Source: Symbiobacterium thermophilum IAM 14863 (lineage in GTDB: Bacteria; Bacillota; Sulfobacillia; Symbiobacteriales; Symbiobacteriaceae). From it: a DNA stretch of 64,000 nucleotides. Shown one piece after another: positions 8,668 through 16,696 of the stretch. The translations under genes and the position numbers were made by a program. Each line of letters starts with the position of its first letter. Position 1 is the first letter of the stretch. The stretch is from NCBI RefSeq assembly GCF_000009905.1, contig NC_006177.1:2914001-2978000 (forward strand). The letters run 5' to 3'. The notes beneath the pieces are model-generated. The model searched no databases. It worked only from the letters and a program-made list of their open reading frames with translations, and was not told where the DNA came from.

Positions 8668-10479
8668 CTAGACCACCTCCTCGACGGGCCGGAGCTGAAG
8701 TTCGTAGATCCGCCGGTAGAGCCCGTCCCGCCGGATGAGCTCCTCATGGGTGCCTCGGGCGGCGATACGGCCGTCCTCCAGCACCAGCACCAGGTCGGCT
8801 TTCATGACCGTGGAGAGGCGCGAGGCGATGATGAAGGTGGTCCGGCCGCTCATCAGCCGGTCCAGGGCCTTCTGGATGTGACGCTCCGTGGCCACGTCCA
8901 CCGCGGAGGTGGACTCGTCCAGGAGGAGGATCGGGGCGTCGGTGAGCAGGGCCCGGGCGATGGCGATGCGCTGCTTCTGTCCGCCGGAGAGCCCCACGCC
9001 CCGCTCGCCCACCACCGTGTCGTAGCCCTGGGGCAGGCTCAGGATGAAGTCGTGGATCTGCGCCGCCCGGGCCGCCGCCTCGATCTCCTCCTGGGTGGCG
9101 TCGGGCCGGCCGTAGGCGATGTTCTCCCGGAGCGTGGCCGAGAAGAGGAAGGTCTCCTGCGGCACGATCGCGATCTGCCGCCGGAGCGACGCAAGCGTCA
9201 CGTCCCGCACGTCGACGCCGTCGATCAGCACCCGCCCCGCGGTGGGATCGTAGAAGCGGGGGATCAGGTGGAGCAGGGTGGACTTGCCGGAGCCGGTGAG
9301 CCCCAGCACCGCCACCTTCATGCCGGGGGCGACGTCGAGGTGGATGTCCTGCAGCACCGCCTCGCCGCCGGGGTAGCGGAAGGAGACGTCCTCGAAGGTG
9401 ACCCGCCCGGCGACGCGGCGGGTGCCGTCGCCTCCGGCCGGATCCGCCCCATCCGGCGCAGCCGCCGTCGTGCCCTGCTCCGCCACCACCGCCTCCAAGT
9501 CCCTGGCACCCGGCCGGTCGGCGACCTCCACGGGCGTATCCAGCAGGGCGTAGATCCGCTGCAGGCTCGCGGCGGCACGGGTGAAATGGGAGATCGCCAT
9601 TCCCAGCATCCGCACCGGGCCGGCCAGCTGGGTCACGTAGGCGTTGAAGGCAACCAGCGTGCCCACCGAGATGGCCCCGGTCATCGCCCGGCGGCCGCCG
9701 TACCAGAGCACCGCGACCGCGCCGACGGCGGTGAGGAAGTTCATGTAGTTGGTCCAGAAGGCGCTGACCCGGATCGCCCGCAGGTTCGCCGCCTGGAAGG
9801 CGTCGTTGGCGGTCCGGAACCGGGCGATCTCCCCCTCCTCCCGGGCGAAGGCCTTGACCACCCGCACGCCGGCGATGTTCTCCTGCAGTGAGGCCGAAAG
9901 CTCCGCCGTCCGGGCCTGGACGTCGCTCCAGGCGGCCCGCGATCCCGCCTGGAATCGGGCGATGGCGTGGACCAGGAGCGGCAGGAAGAGCAGCGACACG
10001 ATGGCCAGCCGCCAGTCCATGAGGAACATGGCGACCACCACCGCGACGATGGTGCCCAGGTGCGTCAGCCCATTGACCAGAGCCATGCCGGCGGCCATCC
10101 GCACCGCGTCGACGTCGGCCGTCACCCGGGACATCAGCTCGCCGGTCTGCGCCCGGTCGTAGAAGGCCCAGGAAAGCCGCTGCAGGTGGCTGTAGACCTG
10201 CGCCCGCAACTGGGCGACGACCCGGGTGGAGACGATCTCCATCGTGTATCGCTGGCCGAAGCGCAGCCCGCCCTGCACCACGGCCACGGCGATCACGGCC
10301 AGGGCCCCGGGCACCAGATACTGCCACTCGCCGTTCTCCAGGACCAGGTCGGTGACGAACCGGATGATCTGCGGCTGCGCCGTGCCCAGCAACGAAACCA
10401 GCGCGATCTGGGTCAGGCTGAGCACGACGAGCGGCAGCCCCGGTCGGTACAGGGGCCAGAGCCGCTTCAGGATCTGCAT
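8668..10479 (-). CDS. ABC exporter half-transporter, subunit 1 (permease fused to ATPase)
   Basis: A 603-residue half-transporter, partner of the gene that follows it. It has six membrane helices, then a linker rich in alanine, glycine and proline (about 330-360) that is longer than usual, then the ATPase domain with GLTGSGKST, the signature LSGGQKQ and ILLLDESTSAVD. The ATG start follows GAGGTGAGC by seven bases. A well-formed promoter and three CACCTA repeats lie upstream, so expression is probably controlled by a repressor or activator not encoded next to it. The canonical signature here and the variant LSVGQ in the partner suggest unequal ATP sites, common in heterodimers. Confidence 0.92.
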   Translation of the reverse strand: MQILKRLWPLYRPGLPLVVLSLTQIALVSLLGTAQPQIIRFVTDLVLENGEWQYLVPGALAVIAVAVVQGGLRFGQRYTMEIVSTRVVAQLRAQVYSHLQRLSWAFYDRAQTGELMSRVTADVDAVRMAAGMALVNGLTHLGTIVAVVVAMFLMDWRLAIVSLLFLPLLVHAIARFQAGSRAAWSDVQARTAELSASLQENIAGVRVVKAFAREEGEIARFRTANDAFQAANLRAIRVSAFWTNYMNFLTAVGAVAVLWYGGRRAMTGAISVGTLVAFNAYVTQLAGPVRMLGMAISHFTRAAASLQRIYALLDTPVEVADRPGARDLEAVVAEQGTTAAAPDGADPAGGDGTRRVAGRVTFEDVSFRYPGGEAVLQDIHLDVAPGMKVAVLGLTGSGKSTLLHLIPRFYDPTAGRVLIDGVDVRDVTLASLRRQIAIVPQETFLFSATLRENIAYGRPDATQEEIEAAARAAQIHDFILSLPQGYDTVVGERGVGLSGGQKQRIAIARALLTDAPILLLDESTSAVDVATERHIQKALDRLMSGRTTFIIASRLSTVMKADLVLVLEDGRIAARGTHEELIRRDGLYRRIYELQLRPVEEVV

Positions 10480-10509
10480 GGGCCGCTCACCTCAAATAGG
10501 GGTTGAATA

Positions 10510-10549
10510 CACCTAGGAGAAACTATCACCTAAGGTTGAGTGCCACCTA
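10510..10549. promoter_or_regulatory. Three CACCTA repeats at exact 17-bp spacing
   Basis: CACCTA (TAGGTG on the coding strand) occurs at 10510, 10527 and 10544. The repeats lie between the predicted transcription start of the ABC exporter operon and its ATG. Regular spacing suggests binding of a regulator in tandem, or an RNA-level repeat; the function is inferred. Confidence 0.45.
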
Positions 10550-10563
10550 CTCTGCACAGTCTT

Positions 10564-10593
10564 AGTATAGCCCCCTGGGAGAATGCTGGGCAA
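10564..10593 (-). promoter_or_regulatory. Sigma-A-type promoter for the ABC exporter pair
   Basis: On the minus strand, TTGCCC and TATACT are separated by 18 bases, about 85 bases upstream of the first exporter ATG. The repeats with TAGGTG lie just downstream of the expected start point. Confidence 0.5.
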
Positions 10594-10733
10594 TATGAAT
10601 AACACACACAGCTGAATGTTGCGTAGATGAAGTGCCCCGCAAGGGAGTCCACGACCAGTCCTTGGCACATTGGCCAGCCGATCGGCACCCACGATGCGTT
10701 CAGGTATCGTCTGTCCCCGGCACGTCCCTCAGG

Positions 10734-10762
10734 TTGCATGGACATCGTGATCGTGGTATCAT
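10734..10762 (+). promoter_or_regulatory. Sigma-A-type promoter for the FMN riboswitch/ribU transcript
   Basis: TTGCAT and TATCAT are separated by exactly 17 bases and end 18 bases before the start of the riboswitch, which is the expected arrangement. Confidence 0.65.
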
Positions 10763-10779
10763 ACGAACCAAAGAGCGCC

Positions 10780-10945
10780 TTCAGGGCAGGGTGAGGCGGC
10801 ACTGCCGCCAATTCCCGACCGGCGGTGATGCTCCCCGCGGGGCGGAGGAGACGAGCGCCGCGAGCCCCGTGCGGCCTCAGGGCGGCACGGGTGCAGACTC
10901 CGGTGAGATCCCGGGGCCGACGGTACAGTCCGGATGGGAGAAGGC
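10780..10945 (+). ncRNA. FMN riboswitch (RFN element)
   Basis: The conserved RFN blocks are readable in order: TTCAGGGCAGGGTG at the start, AATTCCCGACCGGCGGTGAT in the middle, a GC-rich variable stem (CGCCGCGAGCCCCGTGCGG), GGTGCAGACTCCGGTGAGA, and the closing ACAGTCCGGATGGGAGAA. It binds flavin mononucleotide. Here it is followed by a terminator hairpin and the riboflavin transporter gene, so FMN should switch off ribU by premature termination. Confidence 0.93.
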
Positions 10946-11001
10946 GAGAGAGGCAGCCCCGCGCGCGCGGGGAGGCTCTTTCTTGCTGTGCCCGCAACCC
11001 A

Positions 11002-11033
11002 CACCCCGGAAGGCCTCCGGGGTGTTCTTGTTT
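11002..11033 (+). terminator. Intrinsic terminator of the FMN riboswitch
   Basis: CACCCCGGA and TCCGGGGTG pair across five bases and are followed by TTCTTGTTT. It lies between the aptamer and ribU, the place of the expression platform. Confidence 0.75.
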
Positions 11034-11094
11034 GCCCCGGGGCGGGGGCGGGTTGTGGCCCTCCAGGCGCACATCAAGAAGGAGTGGATGGGAG

Positions 11095-11670
11095 ATGCGC
11101 AACGAACGACTGCACCGGCTGGTCATGATCGGCATGCTGGGCGCCCTGGCCTTCCTGCTCATGTTCTTCGGCGAGATCTACGTACCGCCTTTCGCCGAGT
11201 TCCTGCGCTACGACCCGGGCGACATCCCGGCGATCGTGGCCACGTACACGCTGGGGCCGGCAGCCGGTGTAGCCATTCAGGGCATCAAGGTCGGCCTGTT
11301 CATCCTGTCCGGCAAGGGCAGCACGGGCTGGATCGGCGGACTGGCCAACTTCACGGCCGGCTCGGCCCTGGTCATTGCCGCGGGGGTCTCGCACCGGCTG
11401 TTTGATCGGGCGGGCCTGAAGCACTGGATCTGGACCTTCCTCTCCGCGGTCATCGGCACGGTGATCATGGCGGCCATCCTGATCCCTGCGAACGCGCTCT
11501 TCATCTACCCGCTGTGGGGCATGCAGGGCACCGCAGCCTGGGTCGGCGCGCTAACGCTGTCGACCCCGTTCAACCTGTTCAAGGGCATGCTCTCCACCAG
11601 CATCAGCCTGGCCTTCTACCGGCGGCTGGAGCCCTTCCTGCTCGGCCGTGCGGCGGATCGGGTGGCATAA
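11095..11670 (+). CDS. ribU: Riboflavin ECF transporter S component RibU
   Basis: A 191-residue membrane protein with about five or six hydrophobic segments. It is the substrate-binding S component of an energy-coupling-factor transporter that imports riboflavin together with the shared EcfAA'T module, not present in this window. Family features include the early GALAFLLMFF helix, the cytoplasmic YDPGDIPAI segment and the short loops with KGMLSTSIS near the end. The ATG is chosen because AAGAAGGAG lies ten bases before it; upstream in-frame codons run through the riboswitch. Regulation by the FMN riboswitch supports the assignment. The truncated group II intron begins about 20 bases after its stop. 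Confidence 0.9.
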   Translation: MRNERLHRLVMIGMLGALAFLLMFFGEIYVPPFAEFLRYDPGDIPAIVATYTLGPAAGVAIQGIKVGLFILSGKGSTGWIGGLANFTAGSALVIAAGVSHRLFDRAGLKHWIWTFLSAVIGTVIMAAILIPANALFIYPLWGMQGTAAWVGALTLSTPFNLFKGMLSTSISLAFYRRLEPFLLGRAADRVA

Positions 11671-11688
11671 CACAACAGTGGATGCGAT

Positions 11689-13008
11689 CGATCGAGTAGG
11701 AGGGGGCGGCTAGCCCCCGTCCTCTCACACCACCGGACATGCGGGTCCGCATCCGGCGGTTCGCCAGGATTGACGAGTCGCTTCATAACATTCGGTCAGG
11801 CTTATCAGCCCCTGGGCACGCCAGTAGGCGTCGCCCAGGGCGCTGTTTAGTGGGCCACCTGCCATCCGCCACGGGCCTTTGCGGCTGTTGGCGAGTTGGT
11901 GGACTACCCATTCGGGCAAACCGAGGGCGCGCAACTCCCGAAAGCGCGTGCGTACACGCTTCCACTGCTTCCATACGCATGCTCGCAGCCGACGCTTCAG
12001 CCATCCTTCGAGTCTTTCAAAGGCTGACCTGGCATCGGAGAGCGCATAGTACCCAACCCAGCCCCGCAAGTAAGCATTCAGGCGCCGGATTCGGTCCTCC
12101 ATGCTCTGGCTGCGGTTGCGGTCCGTCAGCGTGCGGAGCTTGTCCTTCACGCGCTTCAGGCTCTTCGGGGCCAGCCGGATGCGCACTCCCCGGTGCTTGT
12201 AGAAGCTAAACCCGAGGAACTGCCGCTTCCACGGCCGGTCCACTGCGCTCTTCTCCTCGTTGACCTTCAGCCGTAACCGCTCCTGCAGGAAGTGGCGCAC
12301 GCTCCTGTAGACCCGTTCTCCCGCCCGCTTGCTGCGGACGTAGATGTTGCAGTCATCGGCGTACCGGACAAAGTGGTGGCCACGGCGCTCCAGCTCCTTG
12401 TCGAGGTCATCCAGCAGGATGTTCGCCAGCAGCGGACTCAGCGGACCGCCCTGCGGCGTCCCTTCCTCCGTCGCCACGACTACCCCGTTCAGCATGACCC
12501 CGGCCTGTAAGTACCGCCGGATCAGCCGCAGCACACGCTTATCCGTTACCCGCCGCGCCACGCGGGCCATCAGCACGTCGTGGTTGACCCGGTCGAAGAA
12601 CTTCTCCAGGTCCATGTCCACGACCCAGTCGTACCCTTCCTCCACGTACTGACGTGCCTTCCTGACCGCATCATGACCCCGCCGCCCCGGCCGAAAGCCG
12701 TAGCTGGATTCGGAGAATGTCGGGTCAAAGATCGGCGTCAGTACTTGCAGGAGTGCCTGCTGGATCAGGCGGTCCATCACGGTGGGAATACCCAACATCC
12801 GCTTGCCGCCGCCCGGTTTCGGGATTTCGACCCGGCGGACTGGCTGCGGTCTGTAGGTCCCCCGGAGCAGTTCCTCACGGATGCGCTCCCACTCCGAGCG
12901 GATCTGGTCCCGCAGCCGTTCGGTGGGGACACCGTCCTCGCCTGGGGCGCCTCCGTTCCGCTCCACCCGTTTCAGGGCGGCCAGCATGTTCTCCCTGGCC
13001 ACCACCTG
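11689..13008 (-). mobile_element. 5'-truncated class C group II intron (copy 1)
   Basis: From the shared 3' end (on the plus strand CGATCGAGTAGG) to 13008 the sequence is nearly identical to the intact intron at 20412-22293, including domains V and VI (hairpin GCCGGATGCGGACCCGCATG region) and the maturase gene. At 13009 identity stops abruptly, just two codons after the maturase start. All 5' ribozyme domains are therefore missing and the copy cannot splice itself. Confidence 0.85.
11725..13008 (-). pseudogene. ltrA: Group II intron reverse transcriptase/maturase lacking its start
   Basis: The frame matches the intact maturase of copy 2 from residue 3 (QVVARENMLAALKRVERNGG) to the end, with the reverse transcriptase catalytic motif VRYADDCN and the maturase X domain (LRGWVGYYALSDARSAF). 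The native ATG and ribosome binding site were lost at the junction at 13009. The open frame continues upstream into foreign sequence, giving a chimeric N-terminus. A protein could still be made from the internal ATG at residue 9. If made, it might act in trans on other copies; this is inference. Confidence 0.8.
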
Positions 13009-13193
13009 GTGCTGCCGGTGGGATCGACGAGCAGACGCATGCGCCGGACCCGGAAGTCGTTGCCAAGCCCGTGACAAGGCGATTCACGGCGGGCGAGAAG
13101 GCCCGGATTCTAGCAGAGGCTGATCAGTGTCGTCGTGGCGAGTTGGGGGCACTGTGTCGGCGGGAAGGGATCTACTGGTCCACACTCCGCACC
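13009..13193 (+). pseudogene. Fragment of an IS3-family orfA-like transposase
   Basis: Plus-strand codons read VTRRFTAGEKARILAEADQC, then GELGALCRREGIYWSTL, which matches the N-terminal helix-turn-helix of IS3-type OrfA proteins. The fragment starts at the point where the truncated intron ends and stops where the 75-bp array begins. No inverted repeat or orfB is present, so only a scrap of the element remains. It proves that this junction was built by more than one event. Confidence 0.65.
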
Positions 13194-14215
13194 TCAGGTC
13201 CTGCGCGTCAGCCCCCTCCCCGCCCCGACTCACGCGCAGAATCTGAACCAGCCGGCCCGGACCTACCTCAGATTCTGCGCGTCTGCCCCCTCCCCACCGC
13301 TGGCTCACGCGCAGAATCTGAACCGGCCAGCCCGCACCAACCTCAGATTCTGCGCGTCAGCCCCCTCCTCACCCCAAGCGCTCGCGCAGAATCTGAACCA
13401 GCCGGCCCGCACCAACCTCAGATTCTGCGCGTCTCCCCCCTCCCCACCGCTGGCTCACGCGCAGAATTTGAACCGGCCAGCCCGGGCCAACCTCAGATTC
13501 TGCGCGTCAGCCCCCTACCCACCCCTGACTCACGCGCAGAATCTGTACCGGCAGCCCTCGGCAACCTCAGGTCCTGCGCGTCGGCCCCCTCCCCGCCCCA
13601 ACTCACGCGCAGAATCTGAACCAGCCGGCCCGCACCAACCTCAGATTCTGCGCGTCAGCCCGCTCCTCACCCCAAGCGCTCGCGCAGAATCTGAACCAGC
13701 CGGCCCGCACCAACCTCAGATTCTGCGCGTCAGCCCCCTCCCCGCCCCAGCCCACGCGCAGAATCTGAACCAGCCGGCCCGCACCAACCTCACATTCTGC
13801 GCGTCTGCCCCCTCCCCACCGCTGGCTCACGCGCAGAATCTGTACCGGCCAGCCCTCGGCAACCTCAGGTCTTGCGCGTCAGCCCCCTCCCCGCCCCAAC
13901 TCACGCGCAGAATCTGAACCAGCCGGCCCGGACCTACCTCAGATTCTGCGCGTCTGCCCCCTCCCCACCGCTGGCTCACGCGCAGAATTTGAACCGGCCA
14001 GCCCGCACCAACCTCAGATTCTGCGCGTCGTCCCCCTCCCCACCCCTGACTCACGCGCAGAATTTGAACCGGCCTCCCCAGGCCAACCTCAGATTTTGCG
14101 CGTCTGCCCCCTCCTCACCCCAGGCGCACGCGCAGAATTTGAACCAGCCAGCCCGCACCTGCCTCCGATTCTGCGCGTCATCCCCCTCCTCACCCCAGCT
14201 CACACGCTGAACCTG
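13194..14215 (+). repeat. Array 1: about 14 tandem 75-bp palindromic units
   Basis: Units start with CACGCGCAGAATCTGAACC at 13231, 13306, 13381, 13456, 13531, 13604, 13679, 13753, 13828, 13902, 13977, 14052 and 14127, with a degenerate unit at 14201. The period is 75 bases with occasional 73-74. Each unit has a left arm (ACGCGCAGAATCTGA), a loop of about 22 bases rich in GCC, a right arm that is its exact complement (TCAGATTCTGCGCGT), and a C-rich linker such as CAGCCCCCTCCCCACC. Frames are open on both strands because the period is a multiple of three, but 73-74-base units break every frame, so coding is unlikely. Confidence 0.92.
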
Positions 14216-14434
14216 AACCTGTCATCCCCGTCAACCAGGCATCTGTCACCTCGGCCGTCTCCCCGAAGCCGGCATGCGCTCACCACCCGTGCGCAGGGCC
14301 CGGGCAACGCTCTTCACACATGCTACAACCATACTGCTAGTACCCGCGCAGGATCTGTAACGAAATGGGAATCAATTCCTGATCCTGGCAGGACTCTGCG
14401 TCCGAATAGCGAACTAATATTCGGGTGATGTGAT
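14216..14434. other. Spacer between array 1 and the nuclease-like gene
   Basis: About 220 bases with no gene. It includes CGCGCAGGATCTGTAACG near 14353, a decayed echo of the array arm, and presumably the promoter of the next gene, for which no strong match was found. Confidence 0.4.
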
Positions 14435-15475
14435 GTGACGGTCCATTTCCTCCCCAGCCAGGTAAAGGTGCCGCGCCACATCCTCCTGCACGACCAGTTG
14501 ACTCCGGCGGCGAAAGTCCTGTGGGCAGGGCTTCAGCTGCGCCCCAAGAACCAAGAACACCTCGCGCAACTCTGCGGCCTCTCCCAGGCCAGCATTAAAC
14601 CGGGGCAAACCCAACTCGAACGGTTCTCCCTGCTCAACCCCGGCCCGTTCCCCAGGGCCGACTGGGCGTTCCTCCCGGTTGACCTTCTCCGCACCAAGCC
14701 CGTCCATCCTCAGGCGAAGATCACTTACGCGGCCATCCAGCTGCTGCCCACGTTTGCAGACGGCGTCGCCGAGGCGACCACTGAACAGCTGACGCAACTG
14801 ACCGGCCGGCATCCGGCAACCGTGCGGAGGGCGCTGCGAAGCCTCGTCGACGCGGGTTGGCTCCAAGTTCGCCGATCCGGGAGAACGAACGTTCTACAGA
14901 TCCTGGTTCTCAACCCCCAACTCGAAGCCCAGAAGAGCATGATCGCCCAGATCAACCGCAGGCTGGAAAGGGCGCCCTACCTGGGTGAAGCGATCATGCG
15001 CGAGTGGCTCACCTTGACGGTCGACCGGGACAACTTCGAGGACGACGCTTCACCCGGCTTTCTCGTCAACCCCTACACCGGCGAGGAGTTGAAGATCGAC
15101 CGCCTCTACCCGCCGGACGTGGGGTTCGAGTTCAACGGCCCTCAGCACTACGGCCCGACGGACCTCTATCCCAACGAAGAGCAGGCGCGCAGGCAGATGG
15201 GGCGCGACCTCATCAAGCAGGCCATCTGCACGCAACGGGGGATTCTCCTGGTGACCATTCACGCCGAGGACCTCTCGCTGGAAGGCATGCTGAAACGGCT
15301 CCCGGACCGGCTGCCGCTGCGCAGCCTCGACCACAAGGAGCTCGTCATCGCCCATCTGCAGTCCGTCAGCAGGGCGTACCGGCAGAAGGTCCCGCTCCCT
15401 CCACCTGTGCCCAAACAGGCGTGCCCACCCGGGTACGCGACGGGCGGGAACGCGCAACAGTACGCGTCCCGGTAA
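14435..15475 (+). CDS. Winged-helix protein with a PD-(D/E)XK endonuclease-like C-terminal domain
   Basis: A 346-residue protein starting at GTG with a weak ribosome binding site. Residues 1-65 look like a replication-initiator type helix-turn-helix (KVPRHILLHDQLTPAAKVLW). Residues 95-150 form a second winged helix (EQLTQLTGRHPATVRRALRS, followed by AGWLQVRRSG). Residues 195-300 resemble Vsr/DUF559-like nucleases: KIDRLYPPDVGFEFNGPQHY carries the D...ExN core, followed by RDLIKQAICTQRGILLVTI. The family was not recognised by name, so both DNA binding and cleavage are inferred from the fold pattern. It sits between two tandem repeat blocks and codes on the same strand as array 1. Its tail (KVPLPPPVPKQACPPGY) is disordered. 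Confidence 0.7.
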   Translation: MTVHFLPSQVKVPRHILLHDQLTPAAKVLWAGLQLRPKNQEHLAQLCGLSQASIKPGQTQLERFSLLNPGPFPRADWAFLPVDLLRTKPVHPQAKITYAAIQLLPTFADGVAEATTEQLTQLTGRHPATVRRALRSLVDAGWLQVRRSGRTNVLQILVLNPQLEAQKSMIAQINRRLERAPYLGEAIMREWLTLTVDRDNFEDDASPGFLVNPYTGEELKIDRLYPPDVGFEFNGPQHYGPTDLYPNEEQARRQMGRDLIKQAICTQRGILLVTIHAEDLSLEGMLKRLPDRLPLRSLDHKELVIAHLQSVSRAYRQKVPLPPPVPKQACPPGYATGGNAQQYASR

Positions 15476-15519
15476 GTCCAGTCCGACGAGCCGCCCGGCC
15501 GTTCGCCGGCTACAAAATC

Positions 15520-15760
15520 ACTGCCCAACAGGTCCCTCCGGCCGTCCCAGGCGACACGTTCCCAGCCCCAATAGGCCCCCCGGCCGTCCCAGGCGACACG
15601 TTCCCTGCCCCAACAGGCCCCTCCGGCCGTCCCAGGCGACACGTTCCCTGCCCCAACAGGCCCCCCCTGGCCGTCCCAGGCTACATGATCCTTGCCCAAC
15701 AGGCCCCTCCGGCCGTCATAGGCAACACGTTCCCTGCCTCAACGGCCTCGCCAGCCTTTC
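15520..15760 (+). repeat. Five tandem repeats of 42-44 bp
   Basis: GCCGTCCCAGGCGACACGTT recurs at 15541, 15583 and 15626, with diverged copies at 15670 and 15712. Units are joined by a CCCCAACAGGCCCCTCCG-like linker. It starts about 45 bases after the nuclease-like gene. The antisense frame through it encodes 14-residue repeats but has no plausible start, so it is treated as a DNA repeat. Confidence 0.85.
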
Positions 15761-15780
15761 CTGTCGAGTGATCATAAGCA

Positions 15781-15807
15781 GCCCCCGGGGCCGGTGGCCC
15801 CGGGGGA
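15781..15807. terminator. Strong GC hairpin between convergent genes
   Basis: GCCCCCGGGGCC and GGCCCCGGGGG pair across a three-base loop. It lies between the repeat block and the 3' end of liaR and could end transcription from either side, although neither flank has a long T run. Confidence 0.5.
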
Positions 15808-15889
15808 CTACACATATGACAGAACAAGGCCAGAACGATGAGGGGATGGCGGCCGGCAACAGGGAGCGGCCGCACGGTTCCACCCAGGA

Positions 15890-16522
15890 CTACACCAACT
15901 TGTTCTGCAGCGCGTAAATCGCCAGCTGCGTCCGGTCCTGGAGCTGCAGCTTCTCCAGCAGGTGCGAAACGTGCGTCTTCACCGTCCGCTCCCCGATGAA
16001 GAGCCGCTCCCCGATCTCCTTGTTGGAGAGCCCCTGGGCGATCAGCTTCAGGACCTCCAGCTCCCGGGGCGTGATCTCCTCCACCCCCGCCGAGGCCTTG
16101 GGCGGTGCGGTGAGCTCCTGCATCATCCGCTGGGCGGCGACCGGGTGCAGCGTAGGCTGGCCCGAAACGGCCTTCCGGATGGTCTCCGCCAGCTCATCGG
16201 CCGCAATGTCCTTCAGCACGTAGGAGAGGGCGCCCGCCCGGATCGCCGGGACGACCAGCTCGTCGTCGGGCATCGACGTCAGGACGATCACCCGCACGCC
16301 CGGATGGGCCTCCAGACACCGCTTCGTCCCCTCGATGCCGTCCACCCGGGGCATGATCAGGTCCATCAGGATCACGTCCGGCTTCAGCTCCGCCGTCAGC
16401 CGCGCGGCCTCTTCGCCGTTCTCCGCCTCCCCCACCACCACGATGTCCGGCTCGGTGGAGAGGTAGATCTTCAGCCCTTCCCGCACCATCTTGTGGTCAT
16501 CCACGATCAACAGCCGAATCAC
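15890..16522 (-). CDS. liaR: NarL/LuxR-family response regulator LiaR
   Basis: A 210-residue DNA-binding response regulator. The receiver domain (1-125) has the acid pocket VDDH, the phosphoacceptor D in ILMDLIMPRVDG and the conserved K in SYVLKDIAADEL. The C-terminal LuxR-type helix-turn-helix (145-210) has ITPRELEVLKLIAQGLSNKE and RTVKTHVSHLLEKL. The GTG start is preferred over the upstream ATG at 16549 because AGGAGGT precedes it by seven bases. It is last in a liaF-liaS-liaR operon, which senses envelope stress from cell-wall antibiotics in Firmicutes. Its likely targets, including its own operon, are inferred from the family. Confidence 0.9.
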   Translation of the reverse strand: MIRLLIVDDHKMVREGLKIYLSTEPDIVVVGEAENGEEAARLTAELKPDVILMDLIMPRVDGIEGTKRCLEAHPGVRVIVLTSMPDDELVVPAIRAGALSYVLKDIAADELAETIRKAVSGQPTLHPVAAQRMMQELTAPPKASAGVEEITPRELEVLKLIAQGLSNKEIGERLFIGERTVKTHVSHLLEKLQLQDRTQLAIYALQNKLV

Positions 16523-16696
16523 CCGGGCCACCTCCTGATTGTCCCGCACCTACTGCCGCGACACTACCACTGTTAACGCCTGGGCGCCCGGCGCACGCCG
16601 CCCCGCTGCGCATGCGGCGCCCGCTCACCCTGCGCCTCTTCGACGCCCGCCCGGCCCCCTGCGCCGGGTAGGCTGCCTGTCCGCACCGCCGCCACC

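Noticed and set aside
6838-9891. 1017-residue plus-strand frame
   Set aside because: It is antisense to the two ABC exporter genes, which have clear motifs; GC-rich codon usage opens the opposite frame. The composition is rich in His, Arg and Gly without any domain.
13194-14215. CRISPR array
   Set aside because: Repeats are regularly spaced, but the intervals between arms are similar to one another, each unit is a large palindrome, and no cas gene is present in the window.
14216-14434. Group II intron 5' stub on the far side of array 1
   Set aside because: A model with the array nested inside one intron predicts a GTGYGCCC-type stub here. None was found, so nesting is not supported at this site.
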